NCBI GenBank assembly: GCA_023416965.1 | Contig: JAEZGJ010000114.1 | Span: 1-8,901 of the forward strand | From: Pseudomonadota bacterium | Lineage (GTDB): Bacteria; Pseudomonadota; Alphaproteobacteria; Rhizobiales; Phreatobacteraceae | Reading direction: 5' to 3' | Length of the DNA stretch: 8,901 nt | In this document: positions 1 through 7,069 of the stretch, in pieces | Position numbering within the stretch: the stretch's first letter is position 1 | Layout of the letters: every line of letters starts with the position of its first letter | Program-made: the position numbers and the translations under genes | The notes under the pieces: model-generated | Databases searched by the model: none | What the model saw: the letters and a program-made list of their open reading frames with translations, nothing else | What the model was told of the DNA's origin: nothing

Positions 1-1
1 C

Positions 2-64
2 GGCGGTGCGGCGACCCGCACCGGCACGATCGTCGTCGCGGCGACGCCAGCGCGGCGGCTGTGA
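2..64 (+). CDS. possible 3' end of an upstream gene (partial, unidentified)
   Basis: Frame 2 is open from the left edge and ends at a TGA at 62-64, giving about 20 residues that finish TIVVAATPARRL. The mix of small and hydrophobic residues looks more protein-like than frame 1, which is Arg/His-rich. A GC-rich hairpin at 112-131 could be its terminator. The fragment is too short to identify, and it could be non-coding. Confidence 0.25.
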   Translation, partial: GGAATRTGTIVVAATPARRL

Positions 65-111
65 AGACCCTGCCGGATGAACCATCATCATGTCCCGCTC
101 CGTGACGTCTG

Positions 112-131
112 GCCGGCCTTCCAGGACCGGC
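112..131 (+). terminator. GC-rich hairpin, possible terminator of the gene upstream
   Basis: GCCGGCC (112-118) pairs with GGACCGGC (124-131) across a five-base loop, giving seven base pairs with one bulged A at 126. No T-run follows, which is common in GC-rich alphaproteobacteria but leaves the call weak. It lies between the possible gene end at 64 and the next gene, so a terminator is the simplest reading. Confidence 0.3.
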
Positions 132-211
132 GGGAGTGACGGAGCAACGTCCGTGCCGGGGGTCCCGTTCCGGATCGGGACAAGTTGAAACACTTCGCAA
201 CGGGCGCCGCA

Positions 212-224
212 TGACGTTACGTCA
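212..224. promoter_or_regulatory. perfect palindrome TGACGTTACGTCA, possible operator
   Basis: The two arms TGACGT and ACGTCA are perfect inverted repeats around a single T. The site lies 45 bases before the first possible start (TTG 270) of the PAS-GGDEF-EAL gene and about 87 before GTG 312, so a bound regulator could control that gene. A TTGAAA that could act as a -35 box is at 185-190, with no convincing -10 box after it. The binding protein is not known; the regulatory role is inferred from symmetry and position only. Confidence 0.35.
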
Positions 225-269
225 GAAACAGGTGCCGGCGACGCCCTTCAAAAGGTTTCCTTCATTGTT

Positions 270-2051
270 TTGCGGCCTATTGGTGCCAAGCAACAAGCGA
301 CGGGCGGATGCGTGGTGGATCGGGACGACAGCACGATCGCAGGTCAGGGCGGGACCGGCGGCGAAGCCCCGGCGGCGGCGTCCGAGATCCTGAATTCGGT
401 GGGGACCGCGACCTATGAATGGGCCGTCCCCTCCGACCGCCTGACCTGGAGCGAGAATGCCGGCGCCCTGCTCGGCATCGACGCCCGCCATCTCGCCACC
501 GGGCGCGGCTATGCCCAGATGCTGGCGAAGGAATCCCCCGCGGGGCGCTACGAGGCCATCGTCAACTCGCCGCATATCGACCGTGGCGACGGCGTCGCCT
601 ACGCCATCGAATACGCCATCTGCGGCAAGGAGGGCGTCACCCACTGGGTGGAGGATTCCGGTCGCTGGTTCGCCTCCTCCGACGGCCGTCCGCTGCGCGC
701 CCATGGCGCCGTGCGCATCATTACGGAAAGCTACGAGACGCGCCGCCGGCTGATCGAGGCGAGCGAGATCGACCCGATGACGGGCCAGCTCTCGCGCCAC
801 CGCTTCTGCGAGGTGCTGGAGAGCGCGCTGGAGGACGCCGTCAAGGTACGCGGCTCGATCGGGCTGCTCGTCGCGGCGGTCGACAACCTCGCCCATGTGA
901 ACGAAGCCTACGGCTTCGACATCGCCGACGAGATCATCGCGGCGGTGGGCAAGCGCATCCGCACCCGGCTGCGCGGCGGCGACCTGCTCGGCCGCCTGTC
1001 GGGCAACAAGTTCGGCATGCTGATCCGCAATTGCCAGCCCGAGGACATGGAGATCGCCGCCGAGCGCATCCTCAACGCGGTGCGCGACGACGTCTTCCTC
1101 ACCCGCGCCGGCCCCGTCGCCATCACGGTGACCATCGGCGGCATCATCGCGCCGCGGCACGCGGACAGCCTCGCCGCCATGCTCGGCCGGGCGCAGGAGG
1201 CCCTCGACGGCATCAAGGCGCGACGCCGCGGTGCCTTCAAGATCTACGCGCCGAGCCTGGAGCGCGAGCGCGCCCGCCAGGAGAACCTGAAGACCACCGA
1301 CGAGATCGTCTCGGCCCTCAACGACCGGCGGATCGGCCTCGCCTTCCAGCCGATCGTGACGGCGGGCCCGGAGCGCCGGGCGGCCTATTACGAGTGCCTG
1401 CTGCGCATCCGCCGCGCCGACGGCACCTTGCTACCGGCAAGCGCCATCGTGCCGCTGGCCGAGAAGCTCGGCCTCGTCAGGCTCGTCGACGCCCGCGTGC
1501 TCGAACTCACCATGGCCGAGCTGATCGCCGCGCCGGGGCTGAGGCTCTCGGTCAACGTGTCGCCTGCGACCACCATGGACATGAGCTGGCTTCGGGCGCT
1601 GGAGGCCTACCAGCGCAGCCACCCCGATGCCGTGGAGCGGCTGATGGTGGAAATCACCGAGACTTCGGCCATCGCCGACGTGGAGGATACCAGGCGCTTC
1701 GTGGCGCGGGTGCAGGCGCTGGGCTGCCGGGTGGCGATCGACGATTTCGGCGCCGGCCACACCTCGTTCCGCAACCTGCGCAAGCTCGGCATCAACTGCG
1801 TGAAGATCGACGGCGCCTTCGTCGCGAGCTTCCACTCCAACCCGGACGACCGCCATTTCGTGAAGGCGCTGCTGGAACTGGCGCGCCACATGAACCTGAC
1901 GACCATCGCCGAGTGGGTGCCGAGCGAGGAGGTGGCCGTGATGCTGGCCGACCTCGGCTGCAACTACCTGCAGGGCGACCATACGGGCCCGGCCAGCGAC
2001 GCCAGGCCGTGGCTGGCTGCCGGAACCGCGCCACGCGCCCTGAGCGCCTGA
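270..2051 (+). CDS. PAS-GGDEF-EAL protein with a dead GGDEF domain, probable c-di-GMP phosphodiesterase
   Basis: Cytoplasmic signalling protein of up to 593 residues with no clear membrane segment. Residues about 38-155 resemble a PAS fold, about 165-325 a GGDEF domain and about 345-585 an EAL domain. The GGDEF signature is SGNKF (244-248), and the first metal Asp of the usual DxD is Ala203, so cyclase activity is very unlikely. The inhibitory-site motif RGGD (235-238) is kept at the correct five-residue distance. The EAL domain reads ECL at 375-377 but keeps E375, N429, E461, E464, D491, D492, K512, E548 and Q568, so c-di-GMP hydrolysis is plausible. Loop 6 is DDFGAGHTS, slightly unusual. 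The start is uncertain: TTG 270 has AAAAGG 14 bases upstream, and GTG 312 or 315 are alternatives; there is no early in-frame ATG. It converges on phaR with a 17-base gap. Confidence 0.9.
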   Translation: MRPIGAKQQATGGCVVDRDDSTIAGQGGTGGEAPAAASEILNSVGTATYEWAVPSDRLTWSENAGALLGIDARHLATGRGYAQMLAKESPAGRYEAIVNSPHIDRGDGVAYAIEYAICGKEGVTHWVEDSGRWFASSDGRPLRAHGAVRIITESYETRRRLIEASEIDPMTGQLSRHRFCEVLESALEDAVKVRGSIGLLVAAVDNLAHVNEAYGFDIADEIIAAVGKRIRTRLRGGDLLGRLSGNKFGMLIRNCQPEDMEIAAERILNAVRDDVFLTRAGPVAITVTIGGIIAPRHADSLAAMLGRAQEALDGIKARRRGAFKIYAPSLERERARQENLKTTDEIVSALNDRRIGLAFQPIVTAGPERRAAYYECLLRIRRADGTLLPASAIVPLAEKLGLVRLVDARVLELTMAELIAAPGLRLSVNVSPATTMDMSWLRALEAYQRSHPDAVERLMVEITETSAIADVEDTRRFVARVQALGCRVAIDDFGAGHTSFRNLRKLGINCVKIDGAFVASFHSNPDDRHFVKALLELARHMNLTTIAEWVPSEEVAVMLADLGCNYLQGDHTGPASDARPWLAAGTAPRALSA

Positions 2052-2068
2052 CGCGGCCACCCCCGCCC

Positions 2069-2677
2069 CTATTTCCGCGACAGGCTCTCGATCTTCTTCT
2101 GCATGGCCGAAAGCTGGTTCTTCAGCTCGTCCAGCTCGCCCGCTGCCGGGGCCGCTGCCGCGGGGGCAGGTGCCGGTGCCGCCTCGGCCGCGGGCCTGGC
2201 CTCGCCTGCCGCCTCGTCCTCGCGCCGGGCGAAGGGCGTGAACATGGTGAAGGCCTTCTCGAACAGGTCCATGTTGCGGCGGATGTGCTGCTCGAAGGGC
2301 GCCACCAGCGGATTGACCCCTATGGCGGTGGAGAGCTGCTGGCGCAGCCGGTCCTGCTCCTTGGAGAGCGTGTCTATCGACAGTTCCAGGTAGCGCGGCA
2401 CGAGCAACTGCATGGAATCGCCGTAGAAGCGGATGAGCTGACGCAGGAAGGAGACCGGCAGCAGGTTCTGCCCGTCCTTGTTCTCCTGCTCGAAGATGAT
2501 CTGGGTCAGGACGGAGCGGGTGATGTCGTCGCCCGACTTGGCGTCGTAGACGAGGAAGTCCTCGCCCGCCTTGACCATGGAGGCGAGGTCCTCGAGCGTC
2601 ACGTAGGTCGAGGTGCCCGTATTGTAGAGACGCCGGTTCGCGTACTTCTTGATCGTGACCGGTTCATTCTTAGCCAT
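2069..2677 (-). CDS. phaR: polyhydroxyalkanoate synthesis repressor PhaR
   Basis: Regulator of PHB metabolism. Family knowledge: PhaR represses phasin and its own gene, and is released when it binds PHB. In rhizobia it is also called AniA and affects carbon flow. The 202-residue protein opens with the family hallmark IKKYANRRLYNT (9-20) inside the N-terminal DNA-binding domain (about 7-66). A second conserved PHB-accumulation domain follows (about 70-110, with FLRQLIRFYGDSMQ). Residues about 156-180 are an Ala/Pro linker, and 181-202 form a short predicted coiled coil rich in Lys and Glu. The ATG start is supported by a GGGGG run four bases upstream. It is divergent from phaA, and their 235-base shared region carries an inverted repeat that may be its operator. 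Length and motifs fit alphaproteobacterial PhaR. Confidence 0.97.
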   Translation of the reverse strand: MAKNEPVTIKKYANRRLYNTGTSTYVTLEDLASMVKAGEDFLVYDAKSGDDITRSVLTQIIFEQENKDGQNLLPVSFLRQLIRFYGDSMQLLVPRYLELSIDTLSKEQDRLRQQLSTAIGVNPLVAPFEQHIRRNMDLFEKAFTMFTPFARREDEAAGEARPAAEAAPAPAPAAAAPAAGELDELKNQLSAMQKKIESLSRK

Positions 2678-2743
2678 CGTTCCCCCTGGACCTGCCCGCG
2701 GCGCTCTTCCCCCGACAGCGCCATGAGACCGTCACGATAGGGT

Positions 2744-2780
2744 GTTTTTGCAGGCGCTGCCACGGTTTTGTGCAGCGCGG
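2744..2780. promoter_or_regulatory. candidate PhaR operator between phaR and phaA
   Basis: GCGCTGC (2754-2760) and GCAGCGC (2772-2778) form a perfect seven-base inverted repeat with an 11-base spacer. A smaller one, GCAG-GCG-CTGC (2750-2760), overlaps its left arm. Each arm is preceded by a T-rich tract (2745-2749 and 2766-2769), giving two similar GTTTT-nGCAG units. Known PhaR sites in Paracoccus are made of CTGC/GCAG elements, so the composition fits, though the order of half-sites differs. The site is 67 bases from the phaR start, well placed for autoregulation, and 133 bases from phaA. Binding by PhaR is an inference. Confidence 0.45.
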
Positions 2781-2826
2781 CTCCTCGCCCCGCCACAACG
2801 CCCGGCTCATTGGCATTTCGGCGCGG

Positions 2827-2856
2827 TTGACAGTCACCGCGTGCCATAGACAAGGT
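2827..2856 (+). promoter_or_regulatory. candidate phaA promoter (TTGACA box)
   Basis: TTGACA at 2827-2832 matches the sigma-70 -35 consensus exactly and lies about 80 bases before the phaA start. No good -10 hexamer is found at 16-18 bases: the most AT-rich stretch, CATAGACAA (2845-2853), sits too close. Alphaproteobacterial promoters tolerate weak -10 boxes, so this is a reasonable but unproven promoter. Confidence 0.4.
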
Positions 2857-2912
2857 CACGGCGAAGGTCGCCACCGGTCGCGGCAGGCACCAGGCAAGCC
2901 CAGGAGGTTTTC

Positions 2913-4088
2913 ATGTCCGAGGACGTCGTCATCGTCGGCGCAGCCCGCACGGCCGTCGGCTCGTTCAACGGGGCGCTCTCGTCGCTGCCCGCCCACGAAC
3001 TGGGCGCGGTCGCCATCAAGGCGGCGCTCGAGCGCGCCAAGGTGAAGCCCGAGGAGGTGGACGAGGTCGTGTTCGGCCAGATCCTCACCGCCGGCGAGGG
3101 CCAGAACGCGGCCCGCCAGGCGGCCATGAAGGCCGGCATTCCCGCCGAGAAGACCGCCTGGGCTCTGAACCAGCTCTGCGGCTCGGGCCTGCGCACCGTC
3201 GCGGTCGGCATGCAGCAGATCGCCAACGGCGACGCCAGCATCATCGTCGCCGGCGGCCAGGAGAGCATGTCCATGGCCCCGCACGTCGCGCACCTGCGCA
3301 ACGGCACCAAGATGGGCTCCATGGAGATGGTCGATACCATGCTCAAGGACGGCCTGATCGACGCCTTCCACGGCTACCACATGGGCATCACCGCCGAGAA
3401 CGTCGCCGAGAAATGGCAGATCACCAAGGACGAGCAGGACCAGTTCGCCGTCGCCTCGCAGAACAAGGCGGAGGCGGCGAAGAAGGCCGGCCGCTTCAAG
3501 GACGAGATCGTCCCGGTGACGATCAGCACCCGCAAGGGCGACATCGTCGTCGACGCGGACGAGTATATCCGCGAGGGCGCCAACATCGACGCCATGGGCA
3601 AGCTGAAGCCGGCCTTCAAGAAGGACGGCACGGTGACCGCGGGCAATGCCTCGGGCATCAATGACGGCGCCGCCGCCATCGTGCTGATGACCCGCTCGGA
3701 GGCCGAGAAGCGCGGCCTGAAGCCGCTCGCCACGATCCGCTCCTGGGCCACCGCCGGCGTCGATCCCGCCATCATGGGGACCGGTCCCATCCCGGCCTCG
3801 CGCAAGGCGCTGGAGAAGGCGGGCTGGACCGTGAAGGACCTCGACCTCATCGAGGCGAACGAGGCCTTCGCCGCCCAGGCCATCGCGGTGAACAAGGACA
3901 TGGGCTGGGACACCGACAAGGTGAACGTCAACGGCGGCGCCATCGCCATCGGCCACCCGAGCGGCGCCTCGGGCGCCCGCGTCCTCGTGACGCTGCTGCA
4001 TGAAATGGCCCGCCGCGACGCCAAGAAGGGCCTCGCCACCCTCTGCATCGGCGGCGGCATGGGCGTCGCCATGTGCGTCGAGCGCTGA
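2913..4088 (+). CDS. phaA: acetyl-CoA C-acetyltransferase (beta-ketothiolase)
   Basis: Catalyses condensation of two acetyl-CoA to acetoacetyl-CoA, the first step of PHB synthesis, and the reverse thiolysis when PHB is used. The 391-residue protein has the usual thiolase length. Nucleophile Cys89 is in NQLCGSGLRTV, Asn316 in the EANEAFAAQ block, His348 in IAIGHPSGASGARV and the general-base Cys378 in LCIGGGMG. These positions match those known for the Zoogloea ramigera biosynthetic thiolase. The ATG start has a strong AGGAGG (2902-2907) five bases upstream. It is divergent from phaR and followed 152 bases later by phaB. Gene order phaR-phaA-phaB is the arrangement known in Sinorhizobium, where the genes are called aniA and phbAB. 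Confidence 0.98.
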   Translation: MSEDVVIVGAARTAVGSFNGALSSLPAHELGAVAIKAALERAKVKPEEVDEVVFGQILTAGEGQNAARQAAMKAGIPAEKTAWALNQLCGSGLRTVAVGMQQIANGDASIIVAGGQESMSMAPHVAHLRNGTKMGSMEMVDTMLKDGLIDAFHGYHMGITAENVAEKWQITKDEQDQFAVASQNKAEAAKKAGRFKDEIVPVTISTRKGDIVVDADEYIREGANIDAMGKLKPAFKKDGTVTAGNASGINDGAAAIVLMTRSEAEKRGLKPLATIRSWATAGVDPAIMGTGPIPASRKALEKAGWTVKDLDLIEANEAFAAQAIAVNKDMGWDTDKVNVNGGAIAIGHPSGASGARVLVTLLHEMARRDAKKGLATLCIGGGMGVAMCVER

Positions 4089-4109
4089 GCCGCGACGCCA
4101 CCCCTCTTC

Positions 4110-4134
4110 GCCGGAGGCGCGTGCCGCCTCCGGC
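4110..4134 (+). terminator. strong hairpin after phaA
   Basis: GCCGGAGGCG (4110-4119) pairs perfectly with CGCCTCCGGC (4125-4134) across the five-base loop CGTGC. This ten-base-pair, GC-rich stem starts 21 bases after the phaA stop. No T-run follows, so it could be an intrinsic terminator of the GC-rich type, an attenuator, or a stabiliser of the phaA 3' end. It makes full read-through into phaB uncertain. Confidence 0.6.
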
Positions 4135-4139
4135 AAGGT

Positions 4140-4161
4140 CTTCATCTCTCCCCCGATGAAG
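4140..4161 (+). promoter_or_regulatory. second hairpin in the phaA-phaB gap
   Basis: CTTCATC (4140-4146) pairs with GATGAAG (4155-4161) across an eight-base pyrimidine loop. It begins five bases after the first hairpin and ends 79 bases before the phaB start. It is less GC-rich than a typical terminator. It could belong to a tandem terminator, act as a protein operator, or sit at the beginning of the phaB leader. Confidence 0.35.
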
Positions 4162-4240
4162 TGATGCTACAACCCGTCCGACAAGAGGCCGGGATCAACG
4201 AATCGTCTATCCAAGGGAACGCCAGCGAGGGAGTTCATTC

Positions 4241-4966
<726 letters not shown>

Positions 4967-4978
4967 GCCGGCCGGCCC

Positions 4979-5006
4979 GGCATCGTCGCGGCCCCGCGGC
5001 GATGCC
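4979..5006. terminator. bidirectional terminator between phaB and the pilin gene
   Basis: GGCATCGTCGC (4979-4989) pairs with GCGGCGATGCC (4996-5006) across a six-base loop: eleven pairs, one of them a T-G wobble on this strand. It lies in the 48 bases between two converging genes (phaB stop 4966, pilin stop 5015), so one stem may end both transcripts. Neither side has a T-run. Confidence 0.6.
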
Positions 5007-5014
5007 TCCGGCCG

Positions 5015-5203
5015 TCACTGGAAGGCGCTGGCGAGCTTGGCGTAGAAGGTGTTCTGGACGGTGTCGCCGAGGGAGTAGACAGCGAGGATGACGGCGCCGG
5101 CGATGCCGCTGGCGATCAGCGAATATTCGATCGCCGTGGCCCCGGACTCGTCCGCGCCGAAGCGCCCCACCAGGCGCGTCATCTGCCGAAACCTGCGAGC
5201 CAT
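5015..5203 (-). CDS. Flp-family type IVb pilin
   Basis: Small 62-residue prepilin of the tight-adherence (Tad/Flp) pilus. It has a basic leader, the cleavage site ESG|ATAIEY between Gly21 and Ala22, Glu at +5 and Tyr at +6 of the mature protein, then a hydrophobic segment (about 26-47) and a short polar tail. Family knowledge: the leader is removed by a TadV/CpaA-type peptidase, and the mature pilin sits in the inner membrane before assembly. A purine-rich ribosome site (GAGGAGAGG) fills the 14 bases after the stop of the upstream MutT-like gene, so the two are probably on one transcript. Met8 is a second possible start but has a poorer site. No cpa or tad assembly genes are in the window, so this copy is an orphan here; it could be an extra pilin or have another surface role. 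Confidence 0.92.
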   Translation of the reverse strand: MARRFRQMTRLVGRFGADESGATAIEYSLIASGIAGAVILAVYSLGDTVQNTFYAKLASAFQ

Positions 5204-5217
5204 CCTGGCCTCTCCTC

Positions 5218-5637
5218 TCAGTCACGCGCCTCGCCGAGCAGCTCGGTGAGGAAGGGGATCAGGGGTTCGTCCGCCGCCGGCATGGCATAGTCCCTCAGCC
5301 GGCCGGGTTTCACCCACGCGAGCCTTTGACCCTCGAGGCTCTGGACGCTCCCCTCCCACCTCCGGCAGACCCACAGCGGCATGAACAGCTGGAAGGTCTC
5401 GTAGGCGTGGCTGGCGAAGGTCAGCGGCGCGAGGCAGGGTTCCTCGACGTGGATCCCGAGCTCCTCGCGCAGCTCGCGGATCAGCGTCTCCTCCGGCCTC
5501 TCGCCCGGCTCGACCTTGCCGCCGGGGAATTCCCAAAGACCCGCCAGAGGCTTTCCTTCCGGCCGCTCCGCCAGGAGGACCCGGTTGTCCGGATCGACCA
5601 GGGCGCAGGCGGCGACGAAAACCAGCCTCAAGGTCAT
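5218..5637 (-). CDS. mutT: MutT-like Nudix hydrolase (8-oxo-dGTP diphosphatase family)
   Basis: Probably hydrolyses 8-oxo-dGTP to the monophosphate, cleaning the nucleotide pool. The 139-residue protein is close to the length of Escherichia coli MutT. It carries a complete Nudix box at 40-62: Gly40, Glu46, the REL-R-EE core at 54-59 with metal-binding glutamates, then GI. The stretch LAGLWEFPGGK (31-41) before it is typical of MutT proteins. The start ATG has only a weak AGG upstream, and no better start is seen. It lies 79 bases downstream of argJ in the same direction and 14 bases before a pilin gene. In several rhizobia argJ and mutT are also neighbours, often with an acetyltransferase gene between them, which is absent here. 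Substrate is inferred from the family; other Nudix substrates remain possible. Confidence 0.9.
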   Translation of the reverse strand: MTLRLVFVAACALVDPDNRVLLAERPEGKPLAGLWEFPGGKVEPGERPEETLIRELREELGIHVEEPCLAPLTFASHAYETFQLFMPLWVCRRWEGSVQSLEGQRLAWVKPGRLRDYAMPAADEPLIPFLTELLGEARD

Positions 5638-5716
5638 TGCGGTACCTGTTCTAGCCGACAGAAGTTAACGTTTGCGGTGCTCGATCGCAGAGTGGAGCGG
5701 TTTTGCACGGCCCTGG

Positions 5717-6967
5717 TCAGGAGCGATAATCGCCGTTGATGGCGACGTAGTCCTTGGTCAGGTCGCAGGTCATGACCCGCGCGGTGCCGCGGCCGAGGCC
5801 GAGATCGGCGGTCACCGTGATCACGTCCTTCTTCATCACCGCGCTGGCCGCCGCCTCGTCATAGGCCGGGTCGCGCTCGCCCTCGTGGGCGACGCGGATG
5901 TCGCCGAAGGAGATCGACAGGCGGTCGCGTTCGGCGGGCTCGCCGGCCTTGCCGACCGCCATGACGACGCGGCCCCAATTGGCGTCCTCGCCGGCTATGG
6001 CAGTCTTCACCAGCGGGGAGTCGGCGATCGACTTGGCGACGCGGAAGGCTGAGGCGTTGGAGACGGCGCCCTTGACCACGACGTGGACGAGCTTGCGGGC
6101 ACCCTCGCCGTCGCGCGCCACCTGTTCGGCGAGGTCGGCGAGGACGGACTGCAGCGCCTTGCGGAACCCGGCGAGGCGGCGGTCTCCCGCCTCCGAAATG
6201 CGCGGCGCGCCGCGCTTCCCGGCGGCGCCGGTGGCGAAGAGCATGAGCGTGTCCGAGGTGGAGGTGTCACTGTCCACCGTCACCGTGTTGAAGGTGGTCC
6301 TGACCCCCTTCGACAGCAGGGCCTGGAGGGCGGGCGCGTCGATCGGCGCATCGGTGAAGACGAAGGAGAGCATGGTCGCCATGTCCGGCGCGATCATGCC
6401 GGCGCCCTTGGCCATGCCGTTGATGGTGACGGTGACACCGCCGAGGCTGGCCGTGGCGGTGGCGACCTTCGGGAAGGTGTCGGTGGTCATGATGGCCTTG
6501 GCCGCATCGAGCCAGCCCTCGGCCTTGCCGGCGGCGAAGGTCCGGTCGAGCACCGCGTCGTACTTGGTGGCGTCGAGCGGCTCGCCGATGACGCCGGTGG
6601 AGGCGAGGAACACCTCCGACTCCTTGCAGCCCGCCGCCCTGGCGGCGATCTTCGCCGTCAGGGCCACGGCCTCGCGGCCCTTCTTGCCGGTGAAGGCATT
6701 GGCGTTGCCAGAATTGACCACCAGGGCGCGGGCACGACCACCGGCGAGGTTGGCGCGGCACCAGTCGACCGGAGCGGACGGACATTTCGAGCGGGTGAAG
6801 ACGCCGGCGACGGTCGTGCCTTCGGCAAGCCCCACCGCCAGGACGTCGGTGCGGCCCTTGTAGCGGATGCCGGCTTCGGCGGTGGCGAGCGTGACGCCGT
6901 CGATCGGCGGCAGGACCGGCACCGTCTTCGGTGCGAGGGGGGAGACGGGAGGCACGAATTTGGCCAT
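5717..6967 (-). CDS. argJ: bifunctional glutamate N-acetyltransferase / amino-acid acetyltransferase
   Basis: Arginine biosynthesis enzyme that moves the acetyl group from N-acetylornithine to glutamate, and in bifunctional forms also makes N-acetylglutamate from acetyl-CoA. The 416-residue precursor has the family length. It should self-cleave in APDMATMLSF between Ala197 and Thr198, leaving Thr198 as the nucleophile of the beta chain. The oxyanion-hole pair Thr124-Gly125 lies in ASTGVIG, and Lys188 in MAKGAGM. VVNSGNANAFTG (83-94) and the C-terminal YVAINGDYRS are also family signatures. ATG start with GAGG six bases upstream. It is followed by the MutT-like gene in the same direction. Whether it is mono- or bifunctional cannot be told from sequence alone; the cyclic pathway role is the safer statement. 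Confidence 0.97.
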   Translation of the reverse strand: MAKFVPPVSPLAPKTVPVLPPIDGVTLATAEAGIRYKGRTDVLAVGLAEGTTVAGVFTRSKCPSAPVDWCRANLAGGRARALVVNSGNANAFTGKKGREAVALTAKIAARAAGCKESEVFLASTGVIGEPLDATKYDAVLDRTFAAGKAEGWLDAAKAIMTTDTFPKVATATASLGGVTVTINGMAKGAGMIAPDMATMLSFVFTDAPIDAPALQALLSKGVRTTFNTVTVDSDTSTSDTLMLFATGAAGKRGAPRISEAGDRRLAGFRKALQSVLADLAEQVARDGEGARKLVHVVVKGAVSNASAFRVAKSIADSPLVKTAIAGEDANWGRVVMAVGKAGEPAERDRLSISFGDIRVAHEGERDPAYDEAAASAVMKKDVITVTADLGLGRGTARVMTCDLTKDYVAINGDYRS

Positions 6968-7069
6968 GGCGATCCTCGGAACTGCCGCGGGGAGGTTCAG
7001 GTCGGCCCTGCCCTTAGCCCAAGCTCCGCCCGACGGGAAGGTGGCCGGGACGCATGGATCACGGCATCG

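Noticed and set aside
419..2740. 773-codon open frame on the plus strand overlapping the first GGDEF-EAL gene and running antisense through phaR
   Set aside because: Arg/Pro/Gly-rich shadow frame without domain signal; the overlapped genes are unambiguous.
2748..2762. sigma-54-like TGGCA...TGCAA on the minus strand before phaR
   Set aside because: The GG and GC elements are separated by 8 bases rather than the required 10.
2856..4145. 429-codon open frame on the minus strand opposite phaA
   Set aside because: It mirrors a well-conserved thiolase gene and shows typical shadow composition.
5638..5716. possible promoter with CTAGAA before mutT
   Set aside because: No -35 match at a proper distance; co-transcription with argJ is simpler.
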